DNA from: Acidobacteriota bacterium
Lineage (GTDB): Bacteria; Acidobacteriota; Vicinamibacteria; Vicinamibacterales; Vicinamibacteraceae
Direction of reading: 5' to 3'
Length of the DNA stretch: 11,280 nucleotides
Assembly (NCBI GenBank): GCA_023427865.1
Contig: JAEYZV010000624.1
Location: 1-11,280 of the forward strand
Made by a program: the position numbers and the translations under genes. Below are positions 1 through 6,948 of the stretch, in pieces. Position 1 is the first letter of the stretch. Each line of letters begins with the position of its first letter. Below the pieces are notes generated by a model. The model worked only from the letters and a program-made list of their open reading frames with translations. It had not been told where the DNA came from and made no database searches.

Positions 1-21
1 TCACGCGCCGCACGAGCTTGT

Positions 22-67
22 GAAGGAGGAAGGACGGAGGAGAAAGGAGGAACGAGAAGGAAGGGAG
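22..67 (-). repeat. Pyrimidine-rich low-complexity tract (minus strand)
   Basis: The plus strand is almost pure purine, made of degenerate units of about 9-10 nt built on GGAGGA/GAAGG. The minus strand is the corresponding C/T-rich tract and would be the 3' trailer of the histidine kinase transcript, beyond the REP hairpin at 79-103. The minus-strand sequence at 50-41 reads CCTCCTTTCT, the same as the usual 3' tail of bacterial 16S rRNA (general knowledge; the match is short). Origin and function are unknown. I see no gene in 1-121. Confidence 0.6.
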
Positions 68-77
68 CGTGCCAGTT

Positions 78-103
78 CGTAGCCGTCGGGCCCTGCCCGA
101 CGG
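78..103 (+). repeat. REP-like hairpin, family alpha, copy 1
   Basis: GTAG at 79-82 is followed by a perfect 9-bp stem, CCGTCGGGC (83-91) with GCCCGACGG (95-103), and a 3-nt loop. A tetranucleotide GTAG head followed by a short palindrome is the known layout of REP elements mobilised by RAYT-type Y1 transposases. A near-identical copy lies in opposite orientation at 1523-1548, so the two flank the histidine kinase gene. This copy begins 18 nt beyond the kinase stop codon and could also end its transcript, although no T-run follows on the minus strand. Confidence 0.75.
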
Positions 104-121
104 GAGGCGCCGACGAGCGCG

Positions 122-1498
122 TCACGCGCGCGGCAGCGTGATCGTGAACACCGCGCCGCCTTCCGCACGATTGCCGGCGCTGACGACCCCACCGTGCAGT
201 TCCACGAGGTGCCGCACGATCGACAAGCCGAGCCCGGTGCCGCCCGAATCGCGCGACCGTGCCTTGTCCACGCGGTAGAAGCGCTCGAAGATGCGCGAGA
301 GTTCCGCATCGGGGATCCCGTGACCGGTGTCGGATACGACGATGCGGATCCGCTGACCCTCGACCGACGCGCGCAACTCGATGCAGCTGCCGCGTGGCGT
401 GTACGCCGAGGCGTTCTCCACGAGATTTCGCAGGACGTCGTGCATCTTCGCCGGGTCGCACCGCAGCGTCAGCGACGCCGGCTCCACGGCAGTCGTCACC
501 GACTGGGCCTGGGCCGAGGTCATCGGCTGCAGGTCGGCGACAATGCCGCTGAACAGTGCCTCGACGCCAACCTCCGCGAGCTCGAGCCGCTCCTGACCGG
601 CGTCGAGCCGGGCCAGGCGCAGCAGATCCTTGACGAGGCGCTCCATGCGCTCGGAGTGCCGCGCAATGATCTCGAGGAATCGCGTCGTCTCGGCGTCGTG
701 CGCCGGACCGTCGAGCAGCGCCTCGACGTACCCGCGAATCGCCGTGAGCGGCGTCCGCAACTCGTGCGACACGTTCGCGACGAAATCGCGTCGCATCCGA
801 TCGGCACGCCGCAGGTCGGTGATGTCGTGCAGCACCAGCACGGCGCCGCGGCTGCCGGGCGTGATCGCCGGAGAACACCGTGCGATGAACGTCTGGCCGG
901 GATCGCGCCCGATGGCCAGTTCGAGGCCTCCGGGCTGTTCTCCTCGCAGGGCCTGCGTGATCTGCGCCGTGATGTCGGGATGACGGATCAGCTCGACGTA
1001 GCGTCGTCCGATGGGCGACGCATCGAGCCGGAGCAGCCGCCGCGCAGCCTCGTTCGCGATTTGGACCTGCCCCTGCTCGTTGACGACGATCACGCCCTCG
1101 ACCATGCCCGAGAGCACCGCCTCCAGTCGTGCGCGGTCGCGGGCGAGGTCGCCGAGCCGCGCGTCGAGGCTGGCGCCCGCCGCGTTGACGGCACGCGCCA
1201 CGCGGCCCAGCGCGTCGCCCCGCATCTCGGGCAACCGCTGGCGCGGCTCTCCGCTGCCGAGTGCGCGGATCGCGCTCACCACGTCGCCGATGCGGTCGTC
1301 GATGACCGTGGCGGCCATCCATGCCGTGATGACCGACGAGACCGCCGCCGTGACGACGCCGACGAGCCCGACGCGAACGAGGAAGCCCGGAGATGCCTCG
1401 AGCGGCACCTGCGTGACCCAGGCCACCGCCACGGTGAACAGCGGCGTGAACAGGGCGGTCTGCAGCGCCGTCAGCAGGACGAATGTCGGAATGCGCAC
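122..1498 (-). CDS. PhoR-like membrane sensor histidine kinase
   Basis: This is a sensor kinase of 458 residues that autophosphorylates on histidine and should phosphorylate the response regulator encoded just upstream. It has two N-terminal membrane segments (about 7-29 and 39-66) joined by only about ten residues, so there is no real periplasmic sensor. A HAMP-like linker (about 62-115) and a PAS-like domain (about 120-230) follow. HisKA has the H-box NVSHELRTPLTAIRGY with H245. The ATPase domain shows the N-box NLVENASAYTP (358-368), DTGHGI (390-395), the F-box around FERFYRVDKARS and GGTGLGLSIV (419-428). The layout is that of PhoR/ResE kinases. The start is GTG; it is the only usual start codon between the first membrane segment and an in-frame upstream TAG at 1544-1546. 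No Shine-Dalgarno is obvious. The gap of 220 nt to its regulator is wide for such a pair and is filled with repeats. The signal sensed is unknown. Confidence 0.93.
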   Translation of the reverse strand: MRIPTFVLLTALQTALFTPLFTVAVAWVTQVPLEASPGFLVRVGLVGVVTAAVSSVITAWMAATVIDDRIGDVVSAIRALGSGEPRQRLPEMRGDALGRVARAVNAAGASLDARLGDLARDRARLEAVLSGMVEGVIVVNEQGQVQIANEAARRLLRLDASPIGRRYVELIRHPDITAQITQALRGEQPGGLELAIGRDPGQTFIARCSPAITPGSRGAVLVLHDITDLRRADRMRRDFVANVSHELRTPLTAIRGYVEALLDGPAHDAETTRFLEIIARHSERMERLVKDLLRLARLDAGQERLELAEVGVEALFSGIVADLQPMTSAQAQSVTTAVEPASLTLRCDPAKMHDVLRNLVENASAYTPRGSCIELRASVEGQRIRIVVSDTGHGIPDAELSRIFERFYRVDKARSRDSGGTGLGLSIVRHLVELHGGVVSAGNRAEGGAVFTITLPRA

Positions 1499-1522
1499 GT
1501 CTGGATCAGCAATCGTGAGGAA

Positions 1523-1548
1523 CCGTCGGACAAGGCCCGACGGCTACG
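1523..1548 (-). repeat. REP-like hairpin, family alpha, copy 2
   Basis: Read on the minus strand this is GTAG (1547-1544) followed by CCGTCGGGC, a CTT loop and GTCCGACGG: a 9-bp stem with one G-T wobble. It matches copy 1 (78-103) at 24 of 26 positions. One difference is in the loop and the other turns a G-C stem pair into G-U, so the fold is kept. It lies 24 nt upstream of the histidine kinase start codon, within the probable phoB-phoR-type transcript. The next ten bases (1545-1554) also form TACGTACGTA, a small palindrome. Confidence 0.75.
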
Positions 1549-1615
1549 TACGTATCCGAAGGCGCCCGGGAGCGGCCCGCTCGAGTCCAACCGCCCACGC
1601 GATCGCGCTCATGCC

Positions 1616-1719
1616 CTTCGCGACGGCCGAAGGCCGACCGACGAAGCCCGCTGGCCGGCTGACGAAGGCCGATGGCCGGCTGGTCGACGAAGGCCGATGG
1701 CCCAACGACGAAGGCCGTC
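1616..1719 (+). repeat. Degenerate tandem array, unit GACGAAGGCCGATGGCC
   Basis: The best-kept units start at 1640, 1661, 1686 and 1707 (spacing 21, 25, 21 nt). Those at 1661 and 1686 are identical over 17 nt, and more divergent units lie at 1616-1639. Between units are short spacers such as GGCTG. The array runs right up to the stop codon of the response regulator (1719-1721). Read on the plus strand it translates to repeated Asp-Glu-Gly-Arg-Trp-Pro, but no plus-strand gene is credible here. Related units occur at 3231-3266 and, inverted, at 7001-7036. The stretch 1549-1615 shows nothing else recognisable. Confidence 0.75.
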
Positions 1720-2411
1720 TACTTCAACTTGTACCCGAACTGCTTGACGGTCTCGATCGCCTCGGCGAGCACGGGAATCTTCTCGCGAAGCCGGCGGACG
1801 TGAACGTCCACCGTTCTCGAACCGCCAGTGTACTGGTATCCCCAGACGTCGGTCAGCATCAGGTCCCGCGAGAGGACGCGGCCACGATGCTCGAGGAAGT
1901 ACTGCAACAGCAGGAACTCCTTGGCCGTGAGGCGCACGTCGTGCCCGCCGGCCGTGACTACGTGCTGCTCGAGATCCATGCGGATGTCGCCGTACTCGAG
2001 GACGCGCCCGGCCGTTGGCGCGGGTGGGCCGGCCGCGTTGCGCGCCGAGCGGCGGAGCAGGGCGTTCACGCGCGCCACCACCTCCTTGGCGCTGAACGGC
2101 TTGGTGATGTAGTCGTCGGCGCCGAGCTCGAGCCCGACGATGCGGTCGCTCTCCTCGGCGCGGGCGGTGACCATCATCAACGGCAGATCCGCGGTCGAGG
2201 GTTGTGCACGCAGCAGCCTGCAGATCTCGAGCCCGTCCAGTCCCGGCAGCATGCGATCGAGGATCACCAGGTCCGGCTCGTTCTCGCGCACGCGCGGCAG
2301 CACGTCGGTGCCGTTGGTCAGCACGTCCACCTGGTGGCTCGCCCGTTCCAGGTAGTGCCGCAGCAGTTCCGCGATGTCGGGGTCGTCCTCGACGACGAGA
2401 ATGCGACTCAT
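1719..2411 (-). CDS. PhoB/OmpR-family response regulator
   Basis: This is a DNA-binding response regulator of 230 residues. The receiver domain (1-120) has the acidic pair D9/D10, phosphoacceptor D52 in LVILDRMLPG, T82 and K104 in the KPF motif. The C-terminal winged helix (about 136-230) has the OmpR/PhoB recognition-helix and wing sequence around SRTVDVHVRRLREKI and ends FGYKLK. Its partner should be the histidine kinase encoded downstream at 1498-122. The start ATG (2411-2409) overlaps the stop TGA of the DUF3891 gene in an ATGA arrangement, which supports this start and suggests translational coupling. A start 15 codons further upstream is possible in frame but would lie inside the upstream gene and precede the usual MSRILVVEDD beginning. 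The target genes are not known; PhoB-like sequence does not prove phosphate control. Confidence 0.95.
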   Translation of the reverse strand: MSRILVVEDDPDIAELLRHYLERASHQVDVLTNGTDVLPRVRENEPDLVILDRMLPGLDGLEICRLLRAQPSTADLPLMMVTARAEESDRIVGLELGADDYITKPFSAKEVVARVNALLRRSARNAAGPPAPTAGRVLEYGDIRMDLEQHVVTAGGHDVRLTAKEFLLLQYFLEHRGRVLSRDLMLTDVWGYQYTGGSRTVDVHVRRLREKIPVLAEAIETVKQFGYKLK

Positions 2412-3160
2412 GAGGGGAGCGGCTCGGGAAGGCCCTGCACGTGGCCCGAGATCCATTCGACCGGCGCCCGCGCAAAGGCCGCCTGCAGGTCGGCGTCCGA
2501 TGCGTAAGCCCGGCGTGACACGCGACGCGCCGCGACACGCCAGCCGATCGTCGCGCCATCGAACGGGTCGGGCGTGAGGGTCAGCACCGGTCCGTTCGTC
2601 ACGCCCTTGTAGTAGTCGATCTCGAACCGGTCCTGCCAGCCATGGCAGAGCGCGAGCGAAATCAGGTCGGCCGAACGGAGCGACGTGTAATCACGCAGGA
2701 AACTGTCGAACGTCGCACCACCTGCGCGCGCCAGCGTCGAGACCCGGTCGTCGCGCTCGCGGCTCATCGTACGGAAGAACTCCTTCCAGCCGGGCTCGGA
2801 TTCGTAGCGCGCGTAGGCCGTCACCGCGTGGTGGGCGACGAGCGCAGCGACGTGGGGCGTCGCGGCCAGCAGGCGCATCGCGCGATACCAGACGGCCTGT
2901 CTGCGTTCCACCGGCAGACGGATGAAGTCCCACGGCTCGCCCGTCTCCGGGTTCACCGTCGGCGCATCGTCTTCCTCGGCCCATCCGCAGTCGTGCTCGC
3001 GCGTGGCGTGCAGCACGACTTCCCGAGTCGGGCGGCCCGGCAAGCCGTCCGCCTGCCAGTGGGCGAGGACCTCGGCCGCCATCGCCGCGTGGTCGGGTTG
3101 GCGGATGAGGAGCCAGTCCTCACCATCGGGGCGGACGATCACGGCTGCAGAGTACTGCAC
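2408..3160 (-). CDS. DUF3891 family protein
   Basis: This is a predicted cytoplasmic protein of 250 residues without a signal peptide or membrane segments. It matches the pattern I know for DUF3891: an N-terminal IVRPDGEDWLLIRQPDHAAMA segment, a HDCGW motif (about 56-60) and a late SLALCHGWQD motif (about 168-177). The conserved histidines and aspartates could form a metal site, but I know of no demonstrated activity. The start taken is GTG at 3160, directly next to the repeat tract. A second in-frame GTG at 3142 is equally possible, because many family members begin close to the IVR segment. Neither has a clear Shine-Dalgarno. Its last four bases overlap the response regulator start, so the two are probably made together. 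A role in the two-component or iron functions around it is only inferred from position. Confidence 0.85.
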   Translation of the reverse strand: MQYSAAVIVRPDGEDWLLIRQPDHAAMAAEVLAHWQADGLPGRPTREVVLHATREHDCGWAEEDDAPTVNPETGEPWDFIRLPVERRQAVWYRAMRLLAATPHVAALVAHHAVTAYARYESEPGWKEFFRTMSRERDDRVSTLARAGGATFDSFLRDYTSLRSADLISLALCHGWQDRFEIDYYKGVTNGPVLTLTPDPFDGATIGWRVAARRVSRRAYASDADLQAAFARAPVEWISGHVQGLPEPLPS

Positions 3161-3225
3161 GAAAGTCGGAAGTCGGAAGTCACAGGTCAGAAGGAAAGCC
3201 AGAAGGGCAAAGTCAGAAGGAGGGC
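3161..3225 (-). repeat. GAAGTCGGAAGTC-type degenerate repeat tract
   Basis: The plus strand carries degenerate units of about 7-13 nt: GAAAGTCG, GAAGTCG, GAAGTCAC, AGGTCAGAAGG, AAAGCCAGAAGGG and CAAAGTCAGAAGG. On the minus strand, which is transcribed here, this reads as repeated ACTTCCG and CTTCTGACTTT. It fills the gap between the PepSY gene and the DUF3891 gene and ends exactly at the GTG chosen for DUF3891. It is a different sequence family from the neighbouring GACGAAGGCCGA units. No gene or promoter is recognised in it. Confidence 0.6.
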
Positions 3226-3230
3226 TCCGG

Positions 3231-3266
3231 AACGAAGGCCGACGCCGAATGACGAAGGCCGAATGG
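3231..3266 (+). repeat. GACGAAGGCCGA repeat, second locus
   Basis: Two copies of ACGAAGGCCGA lie at 3232-3242 and 3252-3262 (period 20). They are followed by variants rich in GGCGGC up to the PepSY stop codon at 3292-3294. The unit is the one forming the array at 1616-1719, in the same orientation, in a gap of only 131 nt inside the probable operon. Confidence 0.6.
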
Positions 3267-3291
3267 CGGCGGCAGGCGGCGACGGTGACCG

Positions 3292-4440
3292 CTAGCCGCG
3301 CGCCGTGCGGGCCGCTTTCGTCACACGTGTGACGCGTGACGGCGCGAGTCGCTGAACCCAGGTGACCACGCCCGTGATGCTCAGCACGGCCAGACCGGCA
3401 CCGGCGAGCACGGCTGCCGCGACGAGCAGCCATGACGTGCTCCCGCCGATCCGCGCGGCGTGGATCGGGTACAGCAGGTGGCCGATGCGCGTGCCGAGCC
3501 CCAGCGCACGGGCATCGACGGCCTGCAGCACCCGCCCGGTGTATGGGTCGATCGCCACGGTTGAGCGCCCGTTGGGGTGCCATTCGCCGGGAAGGCGCAC
3601 GCGCGCAACGAGCGGCGCGTCGGGGGCGCGCGGCGGTGCGAGGAACACGAGATGCGCGGTGTTGGCATCGCCCGCAGCGTCGAAGCGGGGAAACGCGCGC
3701 TCGATGCTCGCGAGCACGACGCGCCACGAGACGCGAACGTCGCCGACGGCCGGCACGCGCGCCGGCACGGCCGGTGGCGGTGCCGCATCGAGGCTGCGCG
3801 TCAGGGCAGGCGTCACGAACGTCGAGAGAGCGATTCCTGCTCCGGTCACGAGGAAGATGGCCAGCGGCACGCCGGTGACGACCCCGACCGCGGCGTGCGA
3901 TCGCAACAGCGCTCCCGGCGTCCAGGCGCGCGGCCACACGGCGCGCACGCGCATGGCCTTGCGTCGCGGCCACCAGACCAGGGCGCCGCCGAGCACGAGG
4001 AACAGCATTCCGAGCACGGCGACGACACCGTTGACGATCTCGCCGCCGTGTCCCGCCATCAGGTGCGCGTGCAGGTCGAAGAGCAGCGCGGGCAGGCGGT
4101 CGGCCGGACGCCAGCGATCGACGAGCGCGCCCGTGCGTGCGTCCACGAACGCCTCGCTGCCGTCGGCGAGCCACACCTGGAACACGTGCATGCCGGGTTG
4201 CGGCACCTTGATCGTGCGCACCGCGGTACCGAAGCGCTGCTCGATGCGCTCGAGCACGGCGGGGACGTTGGCACGATCGGCGTCGGTGATCGGCCGAGCG
4301 AATGCCGGGTGCTGCCAGCGGTAGTACGGCCCGCGCCCGAGCAGCAGCACGCCGGTGACCGACACCACGAGCAGCACGAGCGCCAGCGCCAGTCCCACCC
4401 AGCGGTGCAGCGCCGTCAAGATGCTCGAGTAATTGGACAT
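3292..4440 (-). CDS. PepSY-associated transmembrane protein (probable ferric-siderophore reductase type)
   Basis: This is an inner-membrane protein of 382 residues. Membrane segments are near 14-36, 137-157, 184-207 and 337-361, with two soluble PepSY-like regions between them (about 40-120 and 215-330). The family's histidines are present: H12 in LHRWVG, H124/H126/H131 in FDLHAHLMAGHGG, H182 and H321/H327 in HLLYPIH. Proteins of this kind often sit beside TonB siderophore receptors and are thought to reduce iron released from siderophores. That role is inferred here from the receptor gene 40 nt upstream. ATG at 4440 is chosen. A TTG start at 4452 would add MKFQ-like residues that come only from the AT-rich palindrome. 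No Shine-Dalgarno is visible: the start codon lies inside that palindrome (4431-4469). Confidence 0.9.
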   Translation of the reverse strand: MSNYSSILTALHRWVGLALALVLLVVSVTGVLLLGRGPYYRWQHPAFARPITDADRANVPAVLERIEQRFGTAVRTIKVPQPGMHVFQVWLADGSEAFVDARTGALVDRWRPADRLPALLFDLHAHLMAGHGGEIVNGVVAVLGMLFLVLGGALVWWPRRKAMRVRAVWPRAWTPGALLRSHAAVGVVTGVPLAIFLVTGAGIALSTFVTPALTRSLDAAPPPAVPARVPAVGDVRVSWRVVLASIERAFPRFDAAGDANTAHLVFLAPPRAPDAPLVARVRLPGEWHPNGRSTVAIDPYTGRVLQAVDARALGLGTRIGHLLYPIHAARIGGSTSWLLVAAAVLAGAGLAVLSITGVVTWVQRLAPSRVTRVTKAARTARG

Positions 4441-4469
4441 TTGAAATTTCAAATTTCAAATTGCCAATT
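4431..4469. repeat. AT-rich 39-nt quasi-palindrome over the PepSY start codon
   Basis: The left arm AATTGGACATTTGAAATTT (4431-4449) and the right arm AAATTTCAAATTGCCAATT (4451-4469) are complementary at 17 of 19 positions, with a single-base spacer. It is strikingly AT-rich in GC-rich surroundings and fills most of the 40-nt gap between the TonB receptor stop (4481) and the PepSY start (4440-4438). In the minus-strand RNA the AUG would be in the 3' arm of the hairpin. It could limit translation, partly end transcription or block RNA decay between the two genes; none of this is shown. Confidence 0.7.
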
Positions 4470-4480
4470 GCGCCGGTTGC

Positions 4481-6874
4481 TCAGAAACGGTGCTGCAACG
4501 ACGCAGTGAACGTCCGGCCCGGGCCCGCAAACAGCGTGTCGTTGGAGGCCAGCGGCTCCACCTGCGAGAAGTACGTCACGTACTGCCGATCCAGCAGGTT
4601 CTCGACGCCCACCCTGAACACCCCGAGCCGCGTCGTGATGCCGACGAGCGCATCGGCCGTGGTGTAGCCGCCGAACCGCGCGCGCGAGGCGGCCAGGCCG
4701 CTGAAGCTCCGCGATCCGAGCACGGACACCTGCATGCGCGCCGAGATCGCGCGGCTCACCTGCGCGGTGCCGAAGACGTTCAAACGGTTGGGCCCGATGT
4801 TCAGCCCGTCGAGATCGGTGTCGCGCACGCCGTCGTCGTTGGTGTCGTACCGACCGCGCTGCCAGGCATAGGTGCCGCCGACGGTGAACCCCGGCGACAG
4901 CACCACTTCGCTCGTCACGTCGACGCCTTGCGTCGTCGTCGGCTGGCGACGGACGTTGAACACCTGCGCATCGGTGGCGACGAGCAGAGACCCGAGGTCG
5001 GAGTTCGCGTGGTAGTACGCCACGTGCGCCCGCAGCGGGCCGCGGCTGTAGTCGAGGCCGACCTCGCGGTTGTCGACGATCACCGGCTGCAGGTCGAGCA
5101 GGCCGCCGACGCTGAGGCCGGGCAGGCGTACGTCACGCAGGACGCGGCCGGCGTCGGGCATCGTGAAGCCCTGCGAGAGCGACGCGTACGTGCTCCAGCC
5201 GTTGCCGAGTGTGTACACGGCGCCGACGTTCGGCAGGACGTTCGAGAAGCTGGGGGAGCCGCCGCGCACGAGCACGCCGTTGTTTGCCGGCAGCGTCGTG
5301 TAGTCGTCGACGACGAGGCGTGCGTACTCGACGCGTGCGCCGCCGGTGACGAGCAGTCGTGGCCCGAGCGGGCGCTGGAACTGGACGAACGGCGAGATCT
5401 CGTTGAGTCGCGCCTCGGGCACCCACTGCCGTCCCGTGCGAGCCAGGACCTGCGCGGTGCTGTCCTGTGTGACGTCGAGCCCCACGGTGGACCTGATGCC
5501 GAACAGCCCCGACCCGGGCAGCGTGTAGGTGGCCTTCATACCGATCTTGTCCGACTCGATGTCGCTCTGATCGAGGAACGGCGTGCCGCCGGGCGTGAGC
5601 GCGAACGTCGGGAACGTGCCGCCTTCGAAGAGGAACGACGAGGTCTGCCAGTACGCCTGTGCCACCGCCTCGCCGCCCGCCAGTGCCTTGTGCCGGTACT
5701 CGATCGTGGCCATCGTCGTGCGGTTCTTCGCCGGGTCGCCGACGAGCGGCCGGGGGTCGCCAGGCGCAGACGTCGCGAGCTGGCCGGTGCGCCGGCTGCC
5801 CGCAACGGCCACGAAGTCGCCGTCGCGCTCGAGCGAGAAGTCGTTGACGAGCACGTCGATGCGCTGCTGCGCGTCGAGCGAGATGCCGACCTTCGCGTAG
5901 AAGCTGCGCGAGGTCGAGTCCATGATGTCGCCCTGCGTGGGATACAGGCCCACCGGCGTGCCGTTGCCGTCCATGAACAGCCCGCGCTTGTTGTAGGCGA
6001 CGCCGCCGACGAGGTCCACGCGCCCCACGCGCTTGCCGAGCAGGTACGAGATCTTGCTGCCCGCAGAGTCCCCGTCGAAGCTGTCGTGCACGGAGGTGCC
6101 GAGGCGGACCTCGCTGAGCAGCGAGCCGTCGGCGTTCGGGCCGCGCGTCACCATGTTGATCACGCCGCCTGTCGCGCCGACGCCCTGCAGCGCATTCGAG
6201 CCGTGCACCACCTCCACGCGCTCGAGGAAGTCGAGGTCGATCGAGTGGCCGTCGCGCGAGCCGTCGCGCAGGGGAGTTGCCTGCGAGATGCCATTGACGG
6301 TGTAGAGCGGTTCGCGACCGCGCAGCGTCTCGCCGCGACCGGTGAGCTTCTTCAGGCTCGGCGAGTAGCCGGGCACGGTCTGTTCGAGGACGCTTGCCAG
6401 GTCATCGCTCGCGACCACGCGATCGGCGAGGCGTTCGCGGTCGACGATGGTGACCGTGTGCGGCAGCGACGACGTCGGGGTCTCGATGCGTGTCGCCGTC
6501 ACGACGACATCGTCTCGAAGCGTGGCGGGCTGGAGCGTCAGGGCGAGCGCGGTGGCGTCGGGTGAAGGTAGCGTCAGCGCGCGGGCGTCCTCGGCGAAGC
6601 CGGGTGCGGAGGCCACGACGAGGACGTGACCCGCCTTCAGGGCGGGCACGGTGAACCGTCCGTGCGCGTCGGTCCGCGTCCGCGTGCGGACTCCCGCCTG
6701 ATCGGTCTCCACCATTGCATTGGGGACCGCCGCGCCCGAACTGTCGAGCACCTGTCCGGCCACGTGAGGGGCAGAGCGTACGGCCGTGCTGGTGGCGGGC
6801 TGTGCGGCAATCGCCGGGACGTGGAGCAGGGTGGCGGCCAGGAGAGCGGCACCGACATCGCGTGGGGAGAACAC
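4481..6874 (-). CDS. TonB-dependent outer-membrane receptor, siderophore type
   Basis: This is an outer-membrane active transporter of 797 residues. A signal peptide (about 1-24, ending AIAA) is followed by a carboxypeptidase-regulatory-like Ig domain (about 38-118). Next come a TonB-box-like DDVVVTATR (121-129), the plug (about 136-245, with TLRGREPLYTVNG and the typical ERVEVVHGSNALQGVGATGGVINMVTR signature split across 218-244), and a beta-barrel ending in the terminal Phe of LQHRF. The DGSRDGHSID segment before the plug signature recalls aerobactin/rhizobactin-type siderophore receptors. With the PepSY gene next to it, ferric-siderophore uptake is the best guess; the substrate is not proven. 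The start is GTG at 6874, with AGAAAGG about 10 nt upstream as a ribosome binding site. It is the first gene of the probable operon and is preceded by the promoter at 6949-6977. No clear Fur box was seen. Confidence 0.93.
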   Translation of the reverse strand: MFSPRDVGAALLAATLLHVPAIAAQPATSTAVRSAPHVAGQVLDSSGAAVPNAMVETDQAGVRTRTRTDAHGRFTVPALKAGHVLVVASAPGFAEDARALTLPSPDATALALTLQPATLRDDVVVTATRIETPTSSLPHTVTIVDRERLADRVVASDDLASVLEQTVPGYSPSLKKLTGRGETLRGREPLYTVNGISQATPLRDGSRDGHSIDLDFLERVEVVHGSNALQGVGATGGVINMVTRGPNADGSLLSEVRLGTSVHDSFDGDSAGSKISYLLGKRVGRVDLVGGVAYNKRGLFMDGNGTPVGLYPTQGDIMDSTSRSFYAKVGISLDAQQRIDVLVNDFSLERDGDFVAVAGSRRTGQLATSAPGDPRPLVGDPAKNRTTMATIEYRHKALAGGEAVAQAYWQTSSFLFEGGTFPTFALTPGGTPFLDQSDIESDKIGMKATYTLPGSGLFGIRSTVGLDVTQDSTAQVLARTGRQWVPEARLNEISPFVQFQRPLGPRLLVTGGARVEYARLVVDDYTTLPANNGVLVRGGSPSFSNVLPNVGAVYTLGNGWSTYASLSQGFTMPDAGRVLRDVRLPGLSVGGLLDLQPVIVDNREVGLDYSRGPLRAHVAYYHANSDLGSLLVATDAQVFNVRRQPTTTQGVDVTSEVVLSPGFTVGGTYAWQRGRYDTNDDGVRDTDLDGLNIGPNRLNVFGTAQVSRAISARMQVSVLGSRSFSGLAASRARFGGYTTADALVGITTRLGVFRVGVENLLDRQYVTYFSQVEPLASNDTLFAGPGRTFTASLQHRF

Positions 6875-6913
6875 CTTCGGGGAACCTTTCTGGCGGAGCG
6901 GGTAGGAGTTGCC

Positions 6914-6936
6914 CGGTCTAAGCGAGACCGAGTCTC
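6914..6936 (-). other. Two mutually exclusive hairpins in the receptor 5' leader
   Basis: On the minus strand GAGAC pairs with GTCTC (6936-6932 with 6928-6924, 3-nt loop). Alternatively CGGTCT pairs with AGACCG (6930-6925 with 6919-6914, 5-nt loop). The two use the same central bases and cannot form together. They lie between the predicted transcription start (about 6942) and the ribosome binding site. Small size makes chance possible. Confidence 0.35.
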
Positions 6937-6948
6937 AAGACGGGTGGC

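Noticed and set aside
41..50. AGAAAGGAGG on the plus strand as a ribosome binding site
   Set aside because: No plausible plus-strand gene begins downstream. The motif is one unit of a purine-rich repeat.
194..2507. Plus-strand open frames opposite the two-component genes
   Set aside because: Both minus-strand genes have all their catalytic motifs. The plus-strand frames have none.
3320..3333. Perfect 14-bp palindrome GTCACACGTGTGAC
   Set aside because: It lies inside the PepSY coding region near its 3' end, encodes ordinary residues (RVTRVTK) and is not near a promoter; it is likely chance.
2408..4459. A single 683-codon frame joining an upstream segment to the DUF3891 protein
   Set aside because: The first part is the wrong frame of the PepSY gene plus the translated repeat tract. 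Only the part from 3160 down has family similarity.
4490..6565. Long plus-strand open frame of 691 codons opposite the TonB receptor
   Set aside because: It has no recognisable domain and a composition typical of the antisense frame of a GC-rich gene.
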